Part shown: positions 37,018 to 48,200 of the stretch, piece by piece
Numbering within the stretch: position 1 is the stretch's first letter
Layout: each line of letters opens with the position of its first letter
From: Prochlorococcus sp. AG-402-K04
GTDB taxonomy: Bacteria > Cyanobacteriota > Cyanobacteriia > PCC-6307 > Cyanobiaceae
Direction of reading: 5' to 3'
Assembly: GCA_003216895.1 (NCBI GenBank)
Contig: QCID01000001.1
Span: forward strand, 62,001 to 126,000
DNA: 64,000 nucleotides
Position numbers and translations under genes: made by a program
Notes under the pieces: generated by a model
Told to the model about the DNA's origin: nothing
Databases searched by the model: none
The model's input: the letters and a program-made list of their open reading frames with translations, nothing else

Positions 37018-37872
37018 ATGAAATATAATTTCTCAAAATATCAAGGACTTGGTAACGATTTTATTATCTTTGATGCACGTGGTAATAACTTAGATAATTT
37101 ATTTACTGAAAATAAAAATAACTTTATTGAACATCTATGTCATAGAAATTTTGGCATCGGAGCTGATGGAATTATTCTTGTATTAGATTCCAAAAATAAA
37201 TGTTTCGTGAAAATGAGGATATTTAATTCTGATGGTTCTGAACCAGAAATGTGTGGCAATGGTATAAGATGCTTGATTGCTTTTTTAAATGATAATAATG
37301 AAATTAATGATAAGTCTGAGATTCGAATAGAAACTAAGGCTGGTCTGATTCTCACTTCTATTTCTGATAATGAAAGTATTAAAGTAAATATGGGAGAACC
37401 TATTCTTTCTCCTGAAGATATACCTACTAAATTGTTAATGAATAATTTACCAGTTCCTAATGGAAAGATTACAATAAATGATCAAATTTTAAATGTTTAT
37501 GCTGCTAGTATGGGCAATCCTCATATGATCGTATTTGTTGATAAAATTGACAATATACCATTCGAAGAATGGGGAAGATTCCTTGAAAAACACAATACAT
37601 TTCCTAATGATACCAATGTTCACTTTGTTGAATTAATTGATAAATCAAATATTAAAGTTAAGGTATGGGAAAGGGGTTGCGGGCCAACACTAGCTTGTGG
37701 CACAGGGGCTTGCGCGTGTCTAGTCGTAACATCCAAGTTAGGTAAAACTTTAAACAACGCTAACATTTATTTACCAGGTGGCAAATTAGAAATTGAATGG
37801 CCCAACCAATCAGGCCCAGTTTTAATGCAGGGGCCTGCCTTAAAAGTATTTCATGGCGAGATAGATATTTAA
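37018..37872 (+). CDS. dapF: Diaminopimelate epimerase
   Basis: A 284-aa PLP-independent epimerase making meso-diaminopimelate for lysine and peptidoglycan. The two catalytic cysteines are in EMCGNGIRC and ACGTGACAC, and the start FSKYQGLGNDFIIFD is typical. First gene of a same-strand run with a cysteine desulfurase, DUF1995 and a DacB-like peptidase, spaced 12, 7 and 4 bp. Confidence 0.95.
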   Translation: MKYNFSKYQGLGNDFIIFDARGNNLDNLFTENKNNFIEHLCHRNFGIGADGIILVLDSKNKCFVKMRIFNSDGSEPEMCGNGIRCLIAFLNDNNEINDKSEIRIETKAGLILTSISDNESIKVNMGEPILSPEDIPTKLLMNNLPVPNGKITINDQILNVYAASMGNPHMIVFVDKIDNIPFEEWGRFLEKHNTFPNDTNVHFVELIDKSNIKVKVWERGCGPTLACGTGACACLVVTSKLGKTLNNANIYLPGGKLEIEWPNQSGPVLMQGPALKVFHGEIDI

Positions 37873-37884
37873 TCATATTTGAAA

Positions 37885-39066
37885 ATGAATAATATTTATC
37901 TCGATGCATCAGCGACTACTCCGCCACATATAGATGTTATTAATAAACTAAAGGATATTCAATCTGAATGCTGGGGGAATCCATCAAGTATCCATAAAGT
38001 TGGGGTTTTTGCAAGAGAGATTTTGGAAAGATCTAGATTATCAATAGCTAATAAATTAAAAGCTTCATCTGACGAAATTTTTTTTACATCTGGAGCAACT
38101 GAGTCAAATTATCTTTCTCTTAAAGTTGTATCTAATAATCTTGATAAAGGAAGACTTGTTATAAGTAGCGTTGAACACCCTTCTATTAATTTAATAGCCA
38201 ATCAATTACATAATGATGGTTGGGATATAAAATACTGGCCTGTAGATCGTTATGGAATTATCAACCTTGATTTGTTGGAGGAGATGTTATGTCCTCCAAC
38301 AAAAATGGTCTCGATAATCTGGGGTCAGAGTGAGATTGGGGCCATTCAGCCCATAAATCTCATAGGAAATGAATGTAAAAAACGAAATATACTTTTTCAT
38401 ACTGATGCTACACAGGTCCTCCCTAGCGGTCTTATTGATTGGAGTAAATTAAATGTTGATATGCTTAGTGCCTCTGCGCATAAACTTCAAGGCCCAAAAG
38501 GTATTGGATTATTAATGTTGCGTAGAGGCGTTCGAGAGTTATTACTTAATGATCCTTCATATGGATTTAAGAATGGCTCTATAAGATCTGGTACAGAGTC
38601 AGTTCCTCTTATTGCAGGTTTTTCAACAGCAATTGACCTTCTTAATGAATATATAGAGGTTACTGATAATCAAACATTATTCCCAAAGAATAATGTCTCC
38701 AAAATGACTTCTCTTTTAAAACAAAAACTAGTTAAGAATAAACAACTTACTTTTATTGGTCCTCATAGAGAACGACTACCGAATAATCTTTCATTTCTCT
38801 GTCATACAAAATCAATGATTCCAATTAAAGGTAGAGAAATTGTTCGATTATTATCACAATATGGCGTTTATATAAGTAGTGGTAGTGCTTGCTCATCATC
38901 AAGTCAAGGACCAAATCCCATACTGGTAGCAATTAATGTTGATAAACCACTACAAGAATCTGGATTAAGAATAACTATTGGTCCATGGATTTCAAATGAT
39001 GATATTAACTCAGTTTCAAATATAATAGATGAATCATTGCTATCTTTAGAACTCAAAAAACAATGA
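37885..39066 (+). CDS. Cysteine desulfurase (NifS/IscS-like)
   Basis: A class V PLP aminotransferase of 393 aa from ATG 37885 (an in-frame TTG at 37879 adds two residues and is unlikely). YLDASATTPP, TSGATESNY, HTDATQ, the PLP-lysine context SASAHKLQGPKG and the catalytic-Cys loop SSGSACSSSSQG identify it. It removes sulfur from cysteine for iron-sulfur cluster or thio-cofactor synthesis. SufS/IscS subclass and partner are not decided from context; the small-loop SGSACSS suggests the IscS/NifS group. Confidence 0.92.
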   Translation: MNNIYLDASATTPPHIDVINKLKDIQSECWGNPSSIHKVGVFAREILERSRLSIANKLKASSDEIFFTSGATESNYLSLKVVSNNLDKGRLVISSVEHPSINLIANQLHNDGWDIKYWPVDRYGIINLDLLEEMLCPPTKMVSIIWGQSEIGAIQPINLIGNECKKRNILFHTDATQVLPSGLIDWSKLNVDMLSASAHKLQGPKGIGLLMLRRGVRELLLNDPSYGFKNGSIRSGTESVPLIAGFSTAIDLLNEYIEVTDNQTLFPKNNVSKMTSLLKQKLVKNKQLTFIGPHRERLPNNLSFLCHTKSMIPIKGREIVRLLSQYGVYISSGSACSSSSQGPNPILVAINVDKPLQESGLRITIGPWISNDDINSVSNIIDESLLSLELKKQ

Positions 39067-39073
39067 TCATCAA

Positions 39074-39697
39074 ATGAATAATAAGCTACCCTCAGATCTT
39101 AGAGAAGCAGAATCAAATGTATATGAATCAATCCAAAGCTATTTTTCAAGTAATTCTCAACAATCTTTTCTTTCTATCAACCTAAGATTTGAAGGATTAA
39201 GAATTAATCCAATAATTTTTCGTTTATCTAACAAACTAACTGAAATTGAATTCGATAATATTTTATTGTGGGCCGATGCTGGCGGTGCTGCTCTAGCTAA
39301 AAGAGACAACCCTAAATTGGCTAATAGGATTTTTACATTTAAGGAGTTTATTAATTCAACAGATTTGTTTAATTCAGTCTTATTAGTCTGTTCTCCTCAA
39401 CCATATGATATTGAGATGTTTGAGCAAGTATGTTCACATACTAATTCAACCGTAATTATGATTAATGGTAAGTTGGAAGATCCAATAGTAGGTATTGGAA
39501 GTGTTGGTAGGGAAATGAGGAAAAGATTTGCTGAAAAATGGGAAGTACTTTATTTTGTTCAACCATTATCTATGGGCGCATTATTAAAAAGATTTCCTAA
39601 TGATTGGGAGCTTTTTAAATTAAACACTAATGGATATTCTTTTGCTAAATCATTTGATAGACGTCCTGATGATGAAACTATAATGCTTAACTTATAA
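39074..39697 (+). CDS. DUF1995 family protein
   Basis: A 207-aa protein with [20 protein letters not shown] at the start, ILLWADAGGAALAKRD in the middle and a YFVQPLSMGALLKRFPNDWE segment. These match my memory of DUF1995, found in cyanobacteria and chloroplast-targeted plant proteins, function unknown. It starts 7 bp after the desulfurase gene and ends 4 bp before the DacB-like gene, in a probable operon. Confidence 0.8.
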   Translation: MNNKLPSDLREAESNVYESIQSYFSSNSQQSFLSINLRFEGLRINPIIFRLSNKLTEIEFDNILLWADAGGAALAKRDNPKLANRIFTFKEFINSTDLFNSVLLVCSPQPYDIEMFEQVCSHTNSTVIMINGKLEDPIVGIGSVGREMRKRFAEKWEVLYFVQPLSMGALLKRFPNDWELFKLNTNGYSFAKSFDRRPDDETIMLNL

Positions 39698-39701
39698 CCG
39701 T

Positions 39702-40937
39702 ATGATTAAAAAATTATATTTATATATTGGTTTAATTTTATTATCAGTAAATATTGTTAACGGTCATTTATTTTCATTATTCTCATACATAAGACAAAGG
39801 GATAATATCAATAAGATAAGTCCAGAAAAATTTAATATTTGTGAACCTTTGCAAAATAAATTAGAGGATTATACTTATAACTTTAATGCTAATATTAGCG
39901 TAAGTGTTTTAGATGAATCAGGTGATTTCATTGTAGATATTAATGGCGATATACCTAGGATACCTGCATCTAACCAGAAGATTCTGTCTAGCGCTTTTTC
40001 TTTAGATACTTTAGGGCCTTATTATACTCTTAAGACATCTTTAAAAGAGCTAAATGATGGAAGCTTATATATAGAAGCATCAGGTGATCCAGATTTCGAT
40101 AAAAGTCATTTAGAAGAGTTAATTAATGATCTTAATACTACTAATCTTAATCCCACTTTAAAATTACCAATAATAATTAAAACTAGCAATACTAAAAATT
40201 GGTGGCCTGCTAGCTGGTCATATGCAGATAGGAAAGAAGAATATGGAGCACCTATTACTAAATATTCAATAGCAAGTAATTCAAGTATTAATGCTTTAAA
40301 TAATCCAATTGATAATTTTATTTATGAGTTAGAGAATACTCTTAGAAAAAATAATTTATCTAAAAAATATTTTGTAAAAGCCGTTAATGAAGAATATCCT
40401 ATTGATTATATCTCAACAATTAAAGTTATTAATTCTGCCCCTTTATATATCTTGCTAAACCTTGTTAACTCTGAGAGTCACAATTTTACTTCTGAGGTGA
40501 TTTTCAGAAATTCATTAAATGACTGGTCTCATGATTTTCCTAATCTAAAATATAGTAATTGGATAAATGAACAAAACTTTAATTCTGAAAATTTTATCTT
40601 TGCTGATGCGAGTGGTTTATCAAGAAAGAATAGAGTAACCACATATGGCTTATCCCAGTTCTTGAGAAGAATGAAACTTAATAGATTTTCTGACTACTAT
40701 TTCTCATCTTTTTCAATTTTAGGTGTTAGAGGTTCGTTAGCAAATGTAAATGCTCCAGAAAGCCTTAAGGGTAGAATCCTAGCTAAATCTGGAAGACTTA
40801 ATGATGTTAGATCCGTTTCTGGTTTTATATTAGGAGAGGAAAAAATCTTTAGTATTATTGTGAACAATATGGACAATTCGACAAGACATATTATGAAAAT
40901 ATTATCAATAGTAGATAATACTGATAATTGTAATTAA
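39702..40937 (+). CDS. D-Ala-D-Ala carboxypeptidase/endopeptidase, PBP4-like (peptidase S13)
   Basis: A 411-aa DacB-like protein. A signal-like hydrophobic segment (about 3-21) sends it to the periplasm. The SxxK motif is S90-N-Q-K93 in PASNQKIL, the [18 protein letters not shown] segment corresponds to the family's SxN region, and [17 protein letters not shown] gives the KSG box. It trims peptidoglycan cross-links. Shorter than E. coli PBP4 (about 475 aa), with a reduced central insert. Its stop overlaps that of convergent coaD by 4 bp. Confidence 0.87.
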   Translation: MIKKLYLYIGLILLSVNIVNGHLFSLFSYIRQRDNINKISPEKFNICEPLQNKLEDYTYNFNANISVSVLDESGDFIVDINGDIPRIPASNQKILSSAFSLDTLGPYYTLKTSLKELNDGSLYIEASGDPDFDKSHLEELINDLNTTNLNPTLKLPIIIKTSNTKNWWPASWSYADRKEEYGAPITKYSIASNSSINALNNPIDNFIYELENTLRKNNLSKKYFVKAVNEEYPIDYISTIKVINSAPLYILLNLVNSESHNFTSEVIFRNSLNDWSHDFPNLKYSNWINEQNFNSENFIFADASGLSRKNRVTTYGLSQFLRRMKLNRFSDYYFSSFSILGVRGSLANVNAPESLKGRILAKSGRLNDVRSVSGFILGEEKIFSIIVNNMDNSTRHIMKILSIVDNTDNCN

Positions 40938-41410
40938 TTTGTATTTAGTGCCAAAAGATCTTTGGCTATAAACTCAGGAACCATATGACGAATCTCACCA
41001 CCAAATCTTGCGACTTCTTTCACTACAGAACTACTTAAAAAACTATGATGCGTTTCTGTAGCTAGAAAAATTGTTTCGTATTGATTATTTAAAGATCTAT
41101 TTGTATGAGCAACCTGTAGTTCATATTCAAAATCACTCATAGCTCTTAAGCCTCTTAAAATAAGATCCGCATTATGTTCACGAGCACAATCCACCGTTAA
41201 ACCTTTAAAAGCTATTGTTCTACAACCTGGTATATCTCTGGTAGCATTTTTAATCTGCTCTATTCTTCTTTCGCAAGGAAAAGTTGCCTTTTTTGAAGGA
41301 TTTTCTAATACTGCAATGAGAACTTCTCCAAATAAATCACTTCCCCTTTGAATTAGGTCAAGATGTCCAAACGTTAATGGGTCGAAACTACCGGGATAAA
41401 GAGCCTTCAT
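40934..41410 (-). CDS. coaD: Phosphopantetheine adenylyltransferase
   Basis: A 158-aa enzyme, the fourth step of coenzyme A synthesis. [20 protein letters not shown] carries the T/HxGH nucleotide motif. The second motif, usually ISSTxxR, appears as [14 protein letters not shown]. The [19 protein letters not shown] region is diagnostic. Length is typical. Confidence 0.96.
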   Translation of the reverse strand: MKALYPGSFDPLTFGHLDLIQRGSDLFGEVLIAVLENPSKKATFPCERRIEQIKNATRDIPGCRTIAFKGLTVDCAREHNADLILRGLRAMSDFEYELQVAHTNRSLNNQYETIFLATETHHSFLSSSVVKEVARFGGEIRHMVPEFIAKDLLALNTN

Positions 41411-41477
41411 GGTTTTTTAACTTTAAAAAAGTCCATTTCTTTCATAGAATCTCATATCTATAAAAGTATCAAAGCGC

Positions 41478-41960
41478 ATGACTCTTAATCAGGATGCCAA
41501 AAAAGTTCTTTTGCGCAAAATCCCTCACGGATTATTTATTTGTGCAGTGAGAGAAGGAGATGAAATAAATGGTTTTACTGCTAGCTGGGTAACACAAGGT
41601 TCATTTACACCTCCTTTAGTTGTAATGGCAGTTCGCGCTGATGGATCTAGTCACGGAATTATTCAGAGAACAAAGATGTTTTCTCTAAATGTATTGAGAG
41701 AAGATCAAAAGGATCTAGCCGCTGTGTTTTTTAAGCCACAAAAAGGATTAGGTGGACGATTTGAAGCTTGTAAATTCACCTATGGAGAGCTTGGTATGCC
41801 CTTAATCGAAGATGTTATAGGTGGCGTTGAATGCGAAGTCATTTCAGAAGTAGAACATGGAGATCACACAGTCTTCGTCGCTGAAGTAAAAAGTGCCGTA
41901 TTGAATAAAGATGGATCTGCCTTAAATTTAGCAAGCACAGGTTGGAACTATGGTGGTTAA
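41478..41960 (+). CDS. Flavin reductase-like FMN-binding protein
   Basis: A 160-aa single-domain protein of the flavin reductase-like family. PHGLFICAVREGDEINGFTA, ASWVTQGSFTPPLVVMAV and MFSLNVLREDQKDLA are typical FMN-binding segments. It resembles the flavin-reductase domain that is fused to cyanobacterial flavodiiron proteins, but here it is free-standing. Substrate unknown. It precedes uvrC by 18 bp. Confidence 0.85.
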   Translation: MTLNQDAKKVLLRKIPHGLFICAVREGDEINGFTASWVTQGSFTPPLVVMAVRADGSSHGIIQRTKMFSLNVLREDQKDLAAVFFKPQKGLGGRFEACKFTYGELGMPLIEDVIGGVECEVISEVEHGDHTVFVAEVKSAVLNKDGSALNLASTGWNYGG

Positions 41961-41978
41961 TTTAACGAGACAAGATCG

Positions 41979-43901
41979 GTGGAATTAACACCGTTAATAA
42001 AAGACAAGTCAAGACTATCAAAATTTTTGAAGGATATACCAAATGATCCTGGATGTTATTTGATGAAAGATAGTGATGATAGATTGTTATATGTTGGAAA
42101 GTCTAAAAAGTTAAGAAATAGAGTTAGAAGTTATTTTCGAGGAAGTGATGAACTAAGTCCAAGAATTTCCTTAATGGTAAGGCAGGTTGTAGATATCGAA
42201 TTGATAGTTACTGATAACGAAAGTGAAGCATTAACCCTAGAATCTAATTTAATAAAATCTCGTCAACCTTATTTCAATATTCTATTAAAAGATGATAAGA
42301 AATATCCTTATATTTGTATAACATGGGGTGATAAATACCCTAGAATCTTTTTAACTAGAAAAAGACGCGAAAGACAATTAAAGGATAAGTATTATGGTCC
42401 ATATGTTGATGTTTATTTGCTTAGGCAGACGCTGTTTAGTATAAAAAAACTTTTTCCTCTTAGACAACGTAGAATACCACTTTACAGGGATAGAACATGT
42501 CTTAACTATTCAATTGGTAGATGTCCAGGTGTTTGCCAAGAGGAGATTAGTTCTGAGGACTATAAAAATACACTAAAAAGAGTTGAAATGATTTTTCAAG
42601 GTAGAACGGATGAATTAAGAACATTATTAGAAAAACAAATGCTCTCTTTTTCAGAGTCATTAAAGTTTGAGGAAGCTGGATCAGTTAGGGACCAGCTTAA
42701 AGGTATAGATAGATTATATGAATCTCAAAAGATGATTATTCCTGATTCATCTGTATGCAGGGATATAATTGCATTGGCATCAGAAGAAAATATATCATCT
42801 ATTCAAATTTTTCAAATGCGATCAGGTAAGTTAATTGGAAGATTAGGATATTTCTCTGATAATAATAATCTAAGTAATTCTCAAATACTTCAAAAAGTTG
42901 TTGAAAATCATTACTCCAATGTAGATCCTGTTGAAATACCAGCAGAAATATTAGTTCAACATAAATTAATTAATACAGAGTTAATATCTGATTGGCTTAG
43001 TGAAATAAAAAAGCAAAAAGTTCATATTAAAGTCCCAAAAAGATCAAAGAAGGCGGAAATTATTAAATTAGTAGAAAAGAATGCAAATTTAGAGTTGCAA
43101 AGGATAAAACAATCACATGATAAAAATTTACTGGAGCTAGACGATTTAACTAATTTCCTTGAGCTGGCAAAAATTCCAAAAAGAATTGAATGTTACGATA
43201 TTAGTCATATACAAGGTAGTGATGCTGTAGCTTCTCAAGTTGTTTTTATCGATGGTATCGCAGCTAGACAACACTATAGAAAATATAAAATTAAAAGTTC
43301 TAATATAAAACTTGGACATAGCGATGATTTCGAATCTTTGGCTGAAGTTCTTACTAGGAGATTTAGAAGATGGGCCCGTTTTAAAGAAGAGGGTGGTGAT
43401 TTAAATGAATTATCAAATAATGAATCTAGTGTCTTAGACAAGGATAACTTGAATGACTGGCCCGATTTAGTTGTAATTGATGGTGGTAAAGGACAATTAA
43501 GCTCAGTATTAGCCGCTTTACAGGAGTTAAATCTTGATCAAAATATAAATCTTATATCTTTAGCCAAAAAGAAAGAGGAGATTTTTATTCCAAATTATAA
43601 ACAGCCATTAGACACTGAGCCAAATCAACCAGGAATGCTTTTATTACGAAGGCTGAGAGATGAAGCTCATAGGTTTGCAATTACCTTTCACAGGCAAAAA
43701 AGAAGTCAGCGTATGAAACGTTCTCAATTAAATGAGATTCCTGGATTGGGACCACAAAGAATTAAATTATTATTGGAGCATTTTAGGTCTATAGAAGCTA
43801 TCCAAATGGCATCTCTCTCTGAACTTTCAACAACACCTGGCTTGGGAATATCTACTGCTGTTGTTATTAGAAATTATTTTCATCCAGATGAAAATAAATA
43901 A
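41979..43901 (+). CDS. uvrC: Excinuclease ABC subunit C
   Basis: A 640-aa nuclease of nucleotide excision repair. It starts with GTG 41979. The GIY-YIG domain is at residues 15-95 (PGCYLMKDSDDRLLYVGKS), the UVR domain near 210-245, the RNase H-like second nuclease region has ECYDISHIQGSDAVAS and PDLVVIDGGKGQLSS, and two helix-hairpin-helix motifs end the protein (NEIPGLGPQRIKLL and LSTTPGLGISTAVVI). Important for repair of UV damage in surface waters. Confidence 0.96.
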   Translation: MELTPLIKDKSRLSKFLKDIPNDPGCYLMKDSDDRLLYVGKSKKLRNRVRSYFRGSDELSPRISLMVRQVVDIELIVTDNESEALTLESNLIKSRQPYFNILLKDDKKYPYICITWGDKYPRIFLTRKRRERQLKDKYYGPYVDVYLLRQTLFSIKKLFPLRQRRIPLYRDRTCLNYSIGRCPGVCQEEISSEDYKNTLKRVEMIFQGRTDELRTLLEKQMLSFSESLKFEEAGSVRDQLKGIDRLYESQKMIIPDSSVCRDIIALASEENISSIQIFQMRSGKLIGRLGYFSDNNNLSNSQILQKVVENHYSNVDPVEIPAEILVQHKLINTELISDWLSEIKKQKVHIKVPKRSKKAEIIKLVEKNANLELQRIKQSHDKNLLELDDLTNFLELAKIPKRIECYDISHIQGSDAVASQVVFIDGIAARQHYRKYKIKSSNIKLGHSDDFESLAEVLTRRFRRWARFKEEGGDLNELSNNESSVLDKDNLNDWPDLVVIDGGKGQLSSVLAALQELNLDQNINLISLAKKKEEIFIPNYKQPLDTEPNQPGMLLLRRLRDEAHRFAITFHRQKRSQRMKRSQLNEIPGLGPQRIKLLLEHFRSIEAIQMASLSELSTTPGLGISTAVVIRNYFHPDENK

Positions 43902-43993
43902 TCTATTTATAAAATATTAACGAATTAGGGACAGCTAATCTTTATTATAGTAATGTATAGAGTGATATGAATACACGAAACATTAAATAGAAT

Positions 43994-44557
43994 ATGATTT
44001 TTTCGCCGGAGACATATTTATGGTTTAAATCCTTTCATATTATCGGTGTAGTAGTATGGTTCGCAGGCTTATTTTATTTAGTCAGATTATTTATTTATCA
44101 TGTAGAAGTACAAAGTGAGAAGGAAGAAATTAGGGATATATTTAATAAGCAATATACATTAATGGAGAAAAGACTAGCTAATATTATAACAACGCCTGGA
44201 ATGATTTTAGCTGTCATTATGGCATCTGGATTATTATATATGCAGCCTTCCTATCTTTCTCAGACATGGATGCAGATTAAACTATTGTTTGTTGCTTTTT
44301 TACTTGTCTATCATTTTTATTGCTATAAAATCATGAATGAATTAACAAACAATCAGTATAATTTTAGTGGCCAACAACTACGAGCTTTGAATGAGTTGCC
44401 AACACTATTATTGGTAGTTGTTGTAATGCTTGTTGTATTTAAAAACCAGTTCCCTACAAGTGCAGCTAGCTGGTTAATATTTGGATTAATTCTCTTTATG
44501 GCAGCAAGTATACAATTTTATGCTAAATGGAGAAGGAATAGGAATCAACTTACTTAA
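43994..44557 (+). CDS. hemJ: Protoporphyrinogen IX oxidase, HemJ type
   Basis: A 187-aa membrane protein with five predicted helices. WFKSFHIIGVVVWFAGLFYL carries the conserved helix-1 His, and NIITTPGMILAVIMASGL and HFYCYKIMNEL follow as in the HemJ/UPF0093 family. HemJ oxidises protoporphyrinogen IX to protoporphyrin IX, the last step shared by heme and chlorophyll synthesis, in many cyanobacteria that lack HemG and HemY. Confidence 0.93.
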   Translation: MIFSPETYLWFKSFHIIGVVVWFAGLFYLVRLFIYHVEVQSEKEEIRDIFNKQYTLMEKRLANIITTPGMILAVIMASGLLYMQPSYLSQTWMQIKLLFVAFLLVYHFYCYKIMNELTNNQYNFSGQQLRALNELPTLLLVVVVMLVVFKNQFPTSAASWLIFGLILFMAASIQFYAKWRRNRNQLT

Positions 44558-44562
44558 TTTAT

Positions 44563-45222
44563 ATGTCTAATATTGATACTATTAAATTAAAAAAAATAAT
44601 TAAATCAATTACAAAAGAAAGTTGTCCACACTCTATTAATTTCCATATGCATTCAACATATAGTGATGGAAGTTTGACAGCTAAAGAAATTTATAACCAA
44701 GCAATTGAGCTCAATATTGATCATTATGCAGTCACAGATCATCATTCAGTTGAAGCTTATATCGAATTAAGTAAATTGAAAGACTCTACAGTCAATTACA
44801 ATTTAAGTTTTCCTAAACTTTGGACTGGAATAGAAATCACTTGTTTATTGAAAGGGTGCTTGGTTCATGTTTTAGGTCTTGGTTTTGATCATAAATCAAA
44901 ATACTTATCACCTTATATTGACAATAAGTCTGCTATTGGTAATGAATTATTAGCTTCGACTGTGGTTGATTCGATTCATAAAGCTAATGGTATTGCTGTG
45001 CTGGCTCATCCCGCAAGATATAAGATTCCATTTGATATCTTGATTGATGAAGCATCTAAACTAAATTTTGACGCTGTTGAAACATGGTATAACTACGAAA
45101 GAGCAAATAATTGGATCCCTTCAGAATTTGTCTGCGATAAAATATTTGATTGCGCAAACTCTTATTCATTATTATCAACATGTGGTACCGATAGCCACGG
45201 ATTATCTCTTCTTAGGCGTTGA
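44563..45222 (+). CDS. PHP-domain metal-dependent phosphoesterase
   Basis: A 219-aa PHP superfamily protein. Motif 1 is FHMHSTYSDGSLTA, motif 2 is AVTDHHSVEAY, motif 3 is VLAHPARYKIP and motif 4 is CGTDSHGLSLL, so the metal ligands are complete. It probably hydrolyses a phosphoester such as a short nucleotide or nucleoside 3',5'-bisphosphate, as in the TrpH/YciV-like group. Substrate not fixed. It starts 5 bp after hemJ and converges on cobN with 5 bp between stops. Confidence 0.88.
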   Translation: MSNIDTIKLKKIIKSITKESCPHSINFHMHSTYSDGSLTAKEIYNQAIELNIDHYAVTDHHSVEAYIELSKLKDSTVNYNLSFPKLWTGIEITCLLKGCLVHVLGLGFDHKSKYLSPYIDNKSAIGNELLASTVVDSIHKANGIAVLAHPARYKIPFDILIDEASKLNFDAVETWYNYERANNWIPSEFVCDKIFDCANSYSLLSTCGTDSHGLSLLRR

Positions 45223-45227
45223 ATGAT

Positions 45228-48200
45228 TTATAAATTATTTTTAGAAGAATAGGTCTCAATTTTACTATCTACATCTGATAATAATTTTTTTATAGATGAT
45301 ATTTCTTCATTAGTTGGATTTGTCCAAAGTTTTCTATTAGATGCTTCTAGTAATCTTTCAGCGATATCTCTTAAAGCCCAAGGATTGTTGTCACTAATAA
45401 AATTTTTCGTATCATTATCCTTTAACCAATTATTCAAAATAGATTGATAACACCAATTAGGAACTAAGTTTGTGGTTGCATCAAAAGAGAACAAATAGTC
45501 AAGGCTAGCTGACATTTCGAAAGCACCTTTATATCCATGTTTTTTCATCCCCTCTATCCATTTTGGGTTTAATAATCTGCTTCGAACTACTTTATCAATT
45601 TCTTTTGAGAGCTTATGAATTCTTGGACGTTGATACCTTGAATTATCGGCAAAATATGCTTGTGGATCTGTCCCACTAGTTTTTTTAATCGCGGATATCA
45701 ATCCACCTTGAAATTGATAGTAATCATCTGAATCAAGGATATCGTGTTCTCTATTGTCCTGACTATGAAGTACTACTTTTACCTTTGACAAATTATTTTC
45801 TAATCCTTTTTTGTCTTTTATGATTTTATTTGAACCTTCATATCTCCATTTACTCCATTCAATAAAAGCATCAGCGAGTTCTGATTGATTCTCCCAAGAG
45901 CCACTATTAATTATTTCTTGTAATCCTGCTCCGTATGATCCAGGTGCTGAACCATATATTCTTGATTTTGTATTTCCATTTCTATATGACTCAGCAAGTG
46001 GATTAATAGAACAGGATTCTTTTAAATTACCAATAAGGTTTTGACCTCTTCGAATCAATTCAATTATCTGAGGAAATGCATCCCTGAATAAACCAGAAAT
46101 TCTTAAAGTTACGTCTACTCTTGGCCTGTTCAATACACTGATGGGAATGACTTCTACGTCAATTACTCTTCTTAAAGTCCCGTCCCATATTGGCCTTAAA
46201 CCCATAAGAGCAAAAAGCTGACAAATATCTTCTCCGCCATTTCTCATTGTTGAAGTTCCCCAAATTGAAATAGCAAGATGTGAAAGGTGTTCTCCATTTT
46301 CTTGTAGGTAAAGTTCCATTATTTGTTCAGCGCTTCTTTTCCCTAAGTCCCAAGCTGTTTCAGTTGGTATTGCTCTTATATCAACGGAAAAGAAATTCTT
46401 ACCTGTTGGTAAAACCTCTAATTTCCCTCTTGTTGGCGCACCAGAAGGACCGCTAGAAATTCTTTTTCCTTCTAAAGCACTGAGTAAATTAGTTTTTTCG
46501 TTGACTGAACTGTTTAATAGTTTGGGTAAAATATTATTTAATAAATGATTTATAAAAATATTAGGTTTTTCATGATCTATGTAATTTAAGATTTTACTAT
46601 CCAGTCTTATTTTCTTTTTTGATTTTATTTTGTAATTAAGAAATTTAAAACAATGAAACTCTATTATATATTTTCCAACGTCATTCAACCAGTCAACTAC
46701 TTTACCGACTTTCCTAGCATTAATTGCTGTATAAGCTTTAAATAAATCAATGTCTACTTGCTTTAAGTTTTTACTCTCTTCGTCACTCCAAGGGTCAAAC
46801 GTAAACCCTAAATCTTCTGCTAAGCATTGAGTAAGACCGAGATTAGTTCCTGTCGGGACATTAGAAATTGTGAGTGTTAACTCTATTAATTTATCCATAC
46901 TCTGTTTGACTCCAAAAACATGAAGACCAGTTCTTATCTGGGAATTCTTAATTTCACATAAATAACTCTCTGCGTTATCTATTAAATCTTGTATAATTAA
47001 ATTATCTTTGTCTGCTTTTAATTTATTTGATTCAATACCTGGCCATGAATTTTTAATTAAAAGATCTACTATCTTTTTTTCTAATAATTCACTTCTATTA
47101 TCATTAATTAGTTTAGATTCATAATATTCATCTATAAGGTTCTCAATTATTAGTAGGTCATTAAAACTACCCGAATGAGACAATGGAGGAGTCAAATGAT
47201 CTATAATAATTGCATGTGTTCTTCTTTTTGCTTGAGAGCCTTCACCAGGATCATTTACAATAAATGGATATATATTTGGAATCGGAGGACAAAGAATAAA
47301 GGGGAAACAATTATGACTTAATCCAACTCCTTTTCCTGGCAACCATTCCAAGCTTCCATGTTTACCTAGATGTACAATTGCATTAGCTTTAAATGAATTA
47401 TTTAACCAAAAATATTGTGCAATATATTTATGTGTAGGAGGTAAGTCGGGAGAATGTAAATCAGATAAATTATCGCTCTCATAACCTCTATTTGACTGAA
47501 TTAAAACTGTTATATTTCCAAAGGAAATTCCATTAATTGGAAATCCATTCTTTTCTAATTGAATAGAATTTATTGGATCTCCCCATCGATTTGAAATTGT
47601 ATGTTTAACCTTAGATCCAAGTTTTTTCCAATAAAGTAAATAATCTTCAATATTTAAATATGATTGAGGTTTATTTGATATTGTCTCTTCAGAATTTGTT
47701 CTATGACTTACTAATAAGTTGATTAAATCTTTACTATTATTTGGAATATCTTTATTTCCTAGATAGTATCCCTCATCTTTAAGCCATTTCAAAATATTTA
47801 ATAGGCTTTCGGGTGTATCTAATCCTACTCCATTCGCAATTCTTGAGTCTTTTACTGGATAGTTTGCTATCACGAGAGCTATCTTTTTATTTGAATTCTT
47901 CGATTGTTGTAGATAAATTAGATTTTTTATATATTTTATACACCATTCAATATGTATTTCATATGGCTCCGTTTTATATACAGCAATTGATAATTCATTA
48001 TCTGTATAAGTAAGGTTTTTAAATGCAACTGGAATTGTACAGATTCGACCATCCACTTCTGGTAAAACAACTTGAATTGATAAGTCAATTGGGTTAAGAC
48101 CTATTGTAGATTCATTCCACTCAGTTACAGATGAGCTAGATATTAGTAGTTGATATACAGGTATATCTAATCTATCCCACAAGTTATTCTTCACATCATC

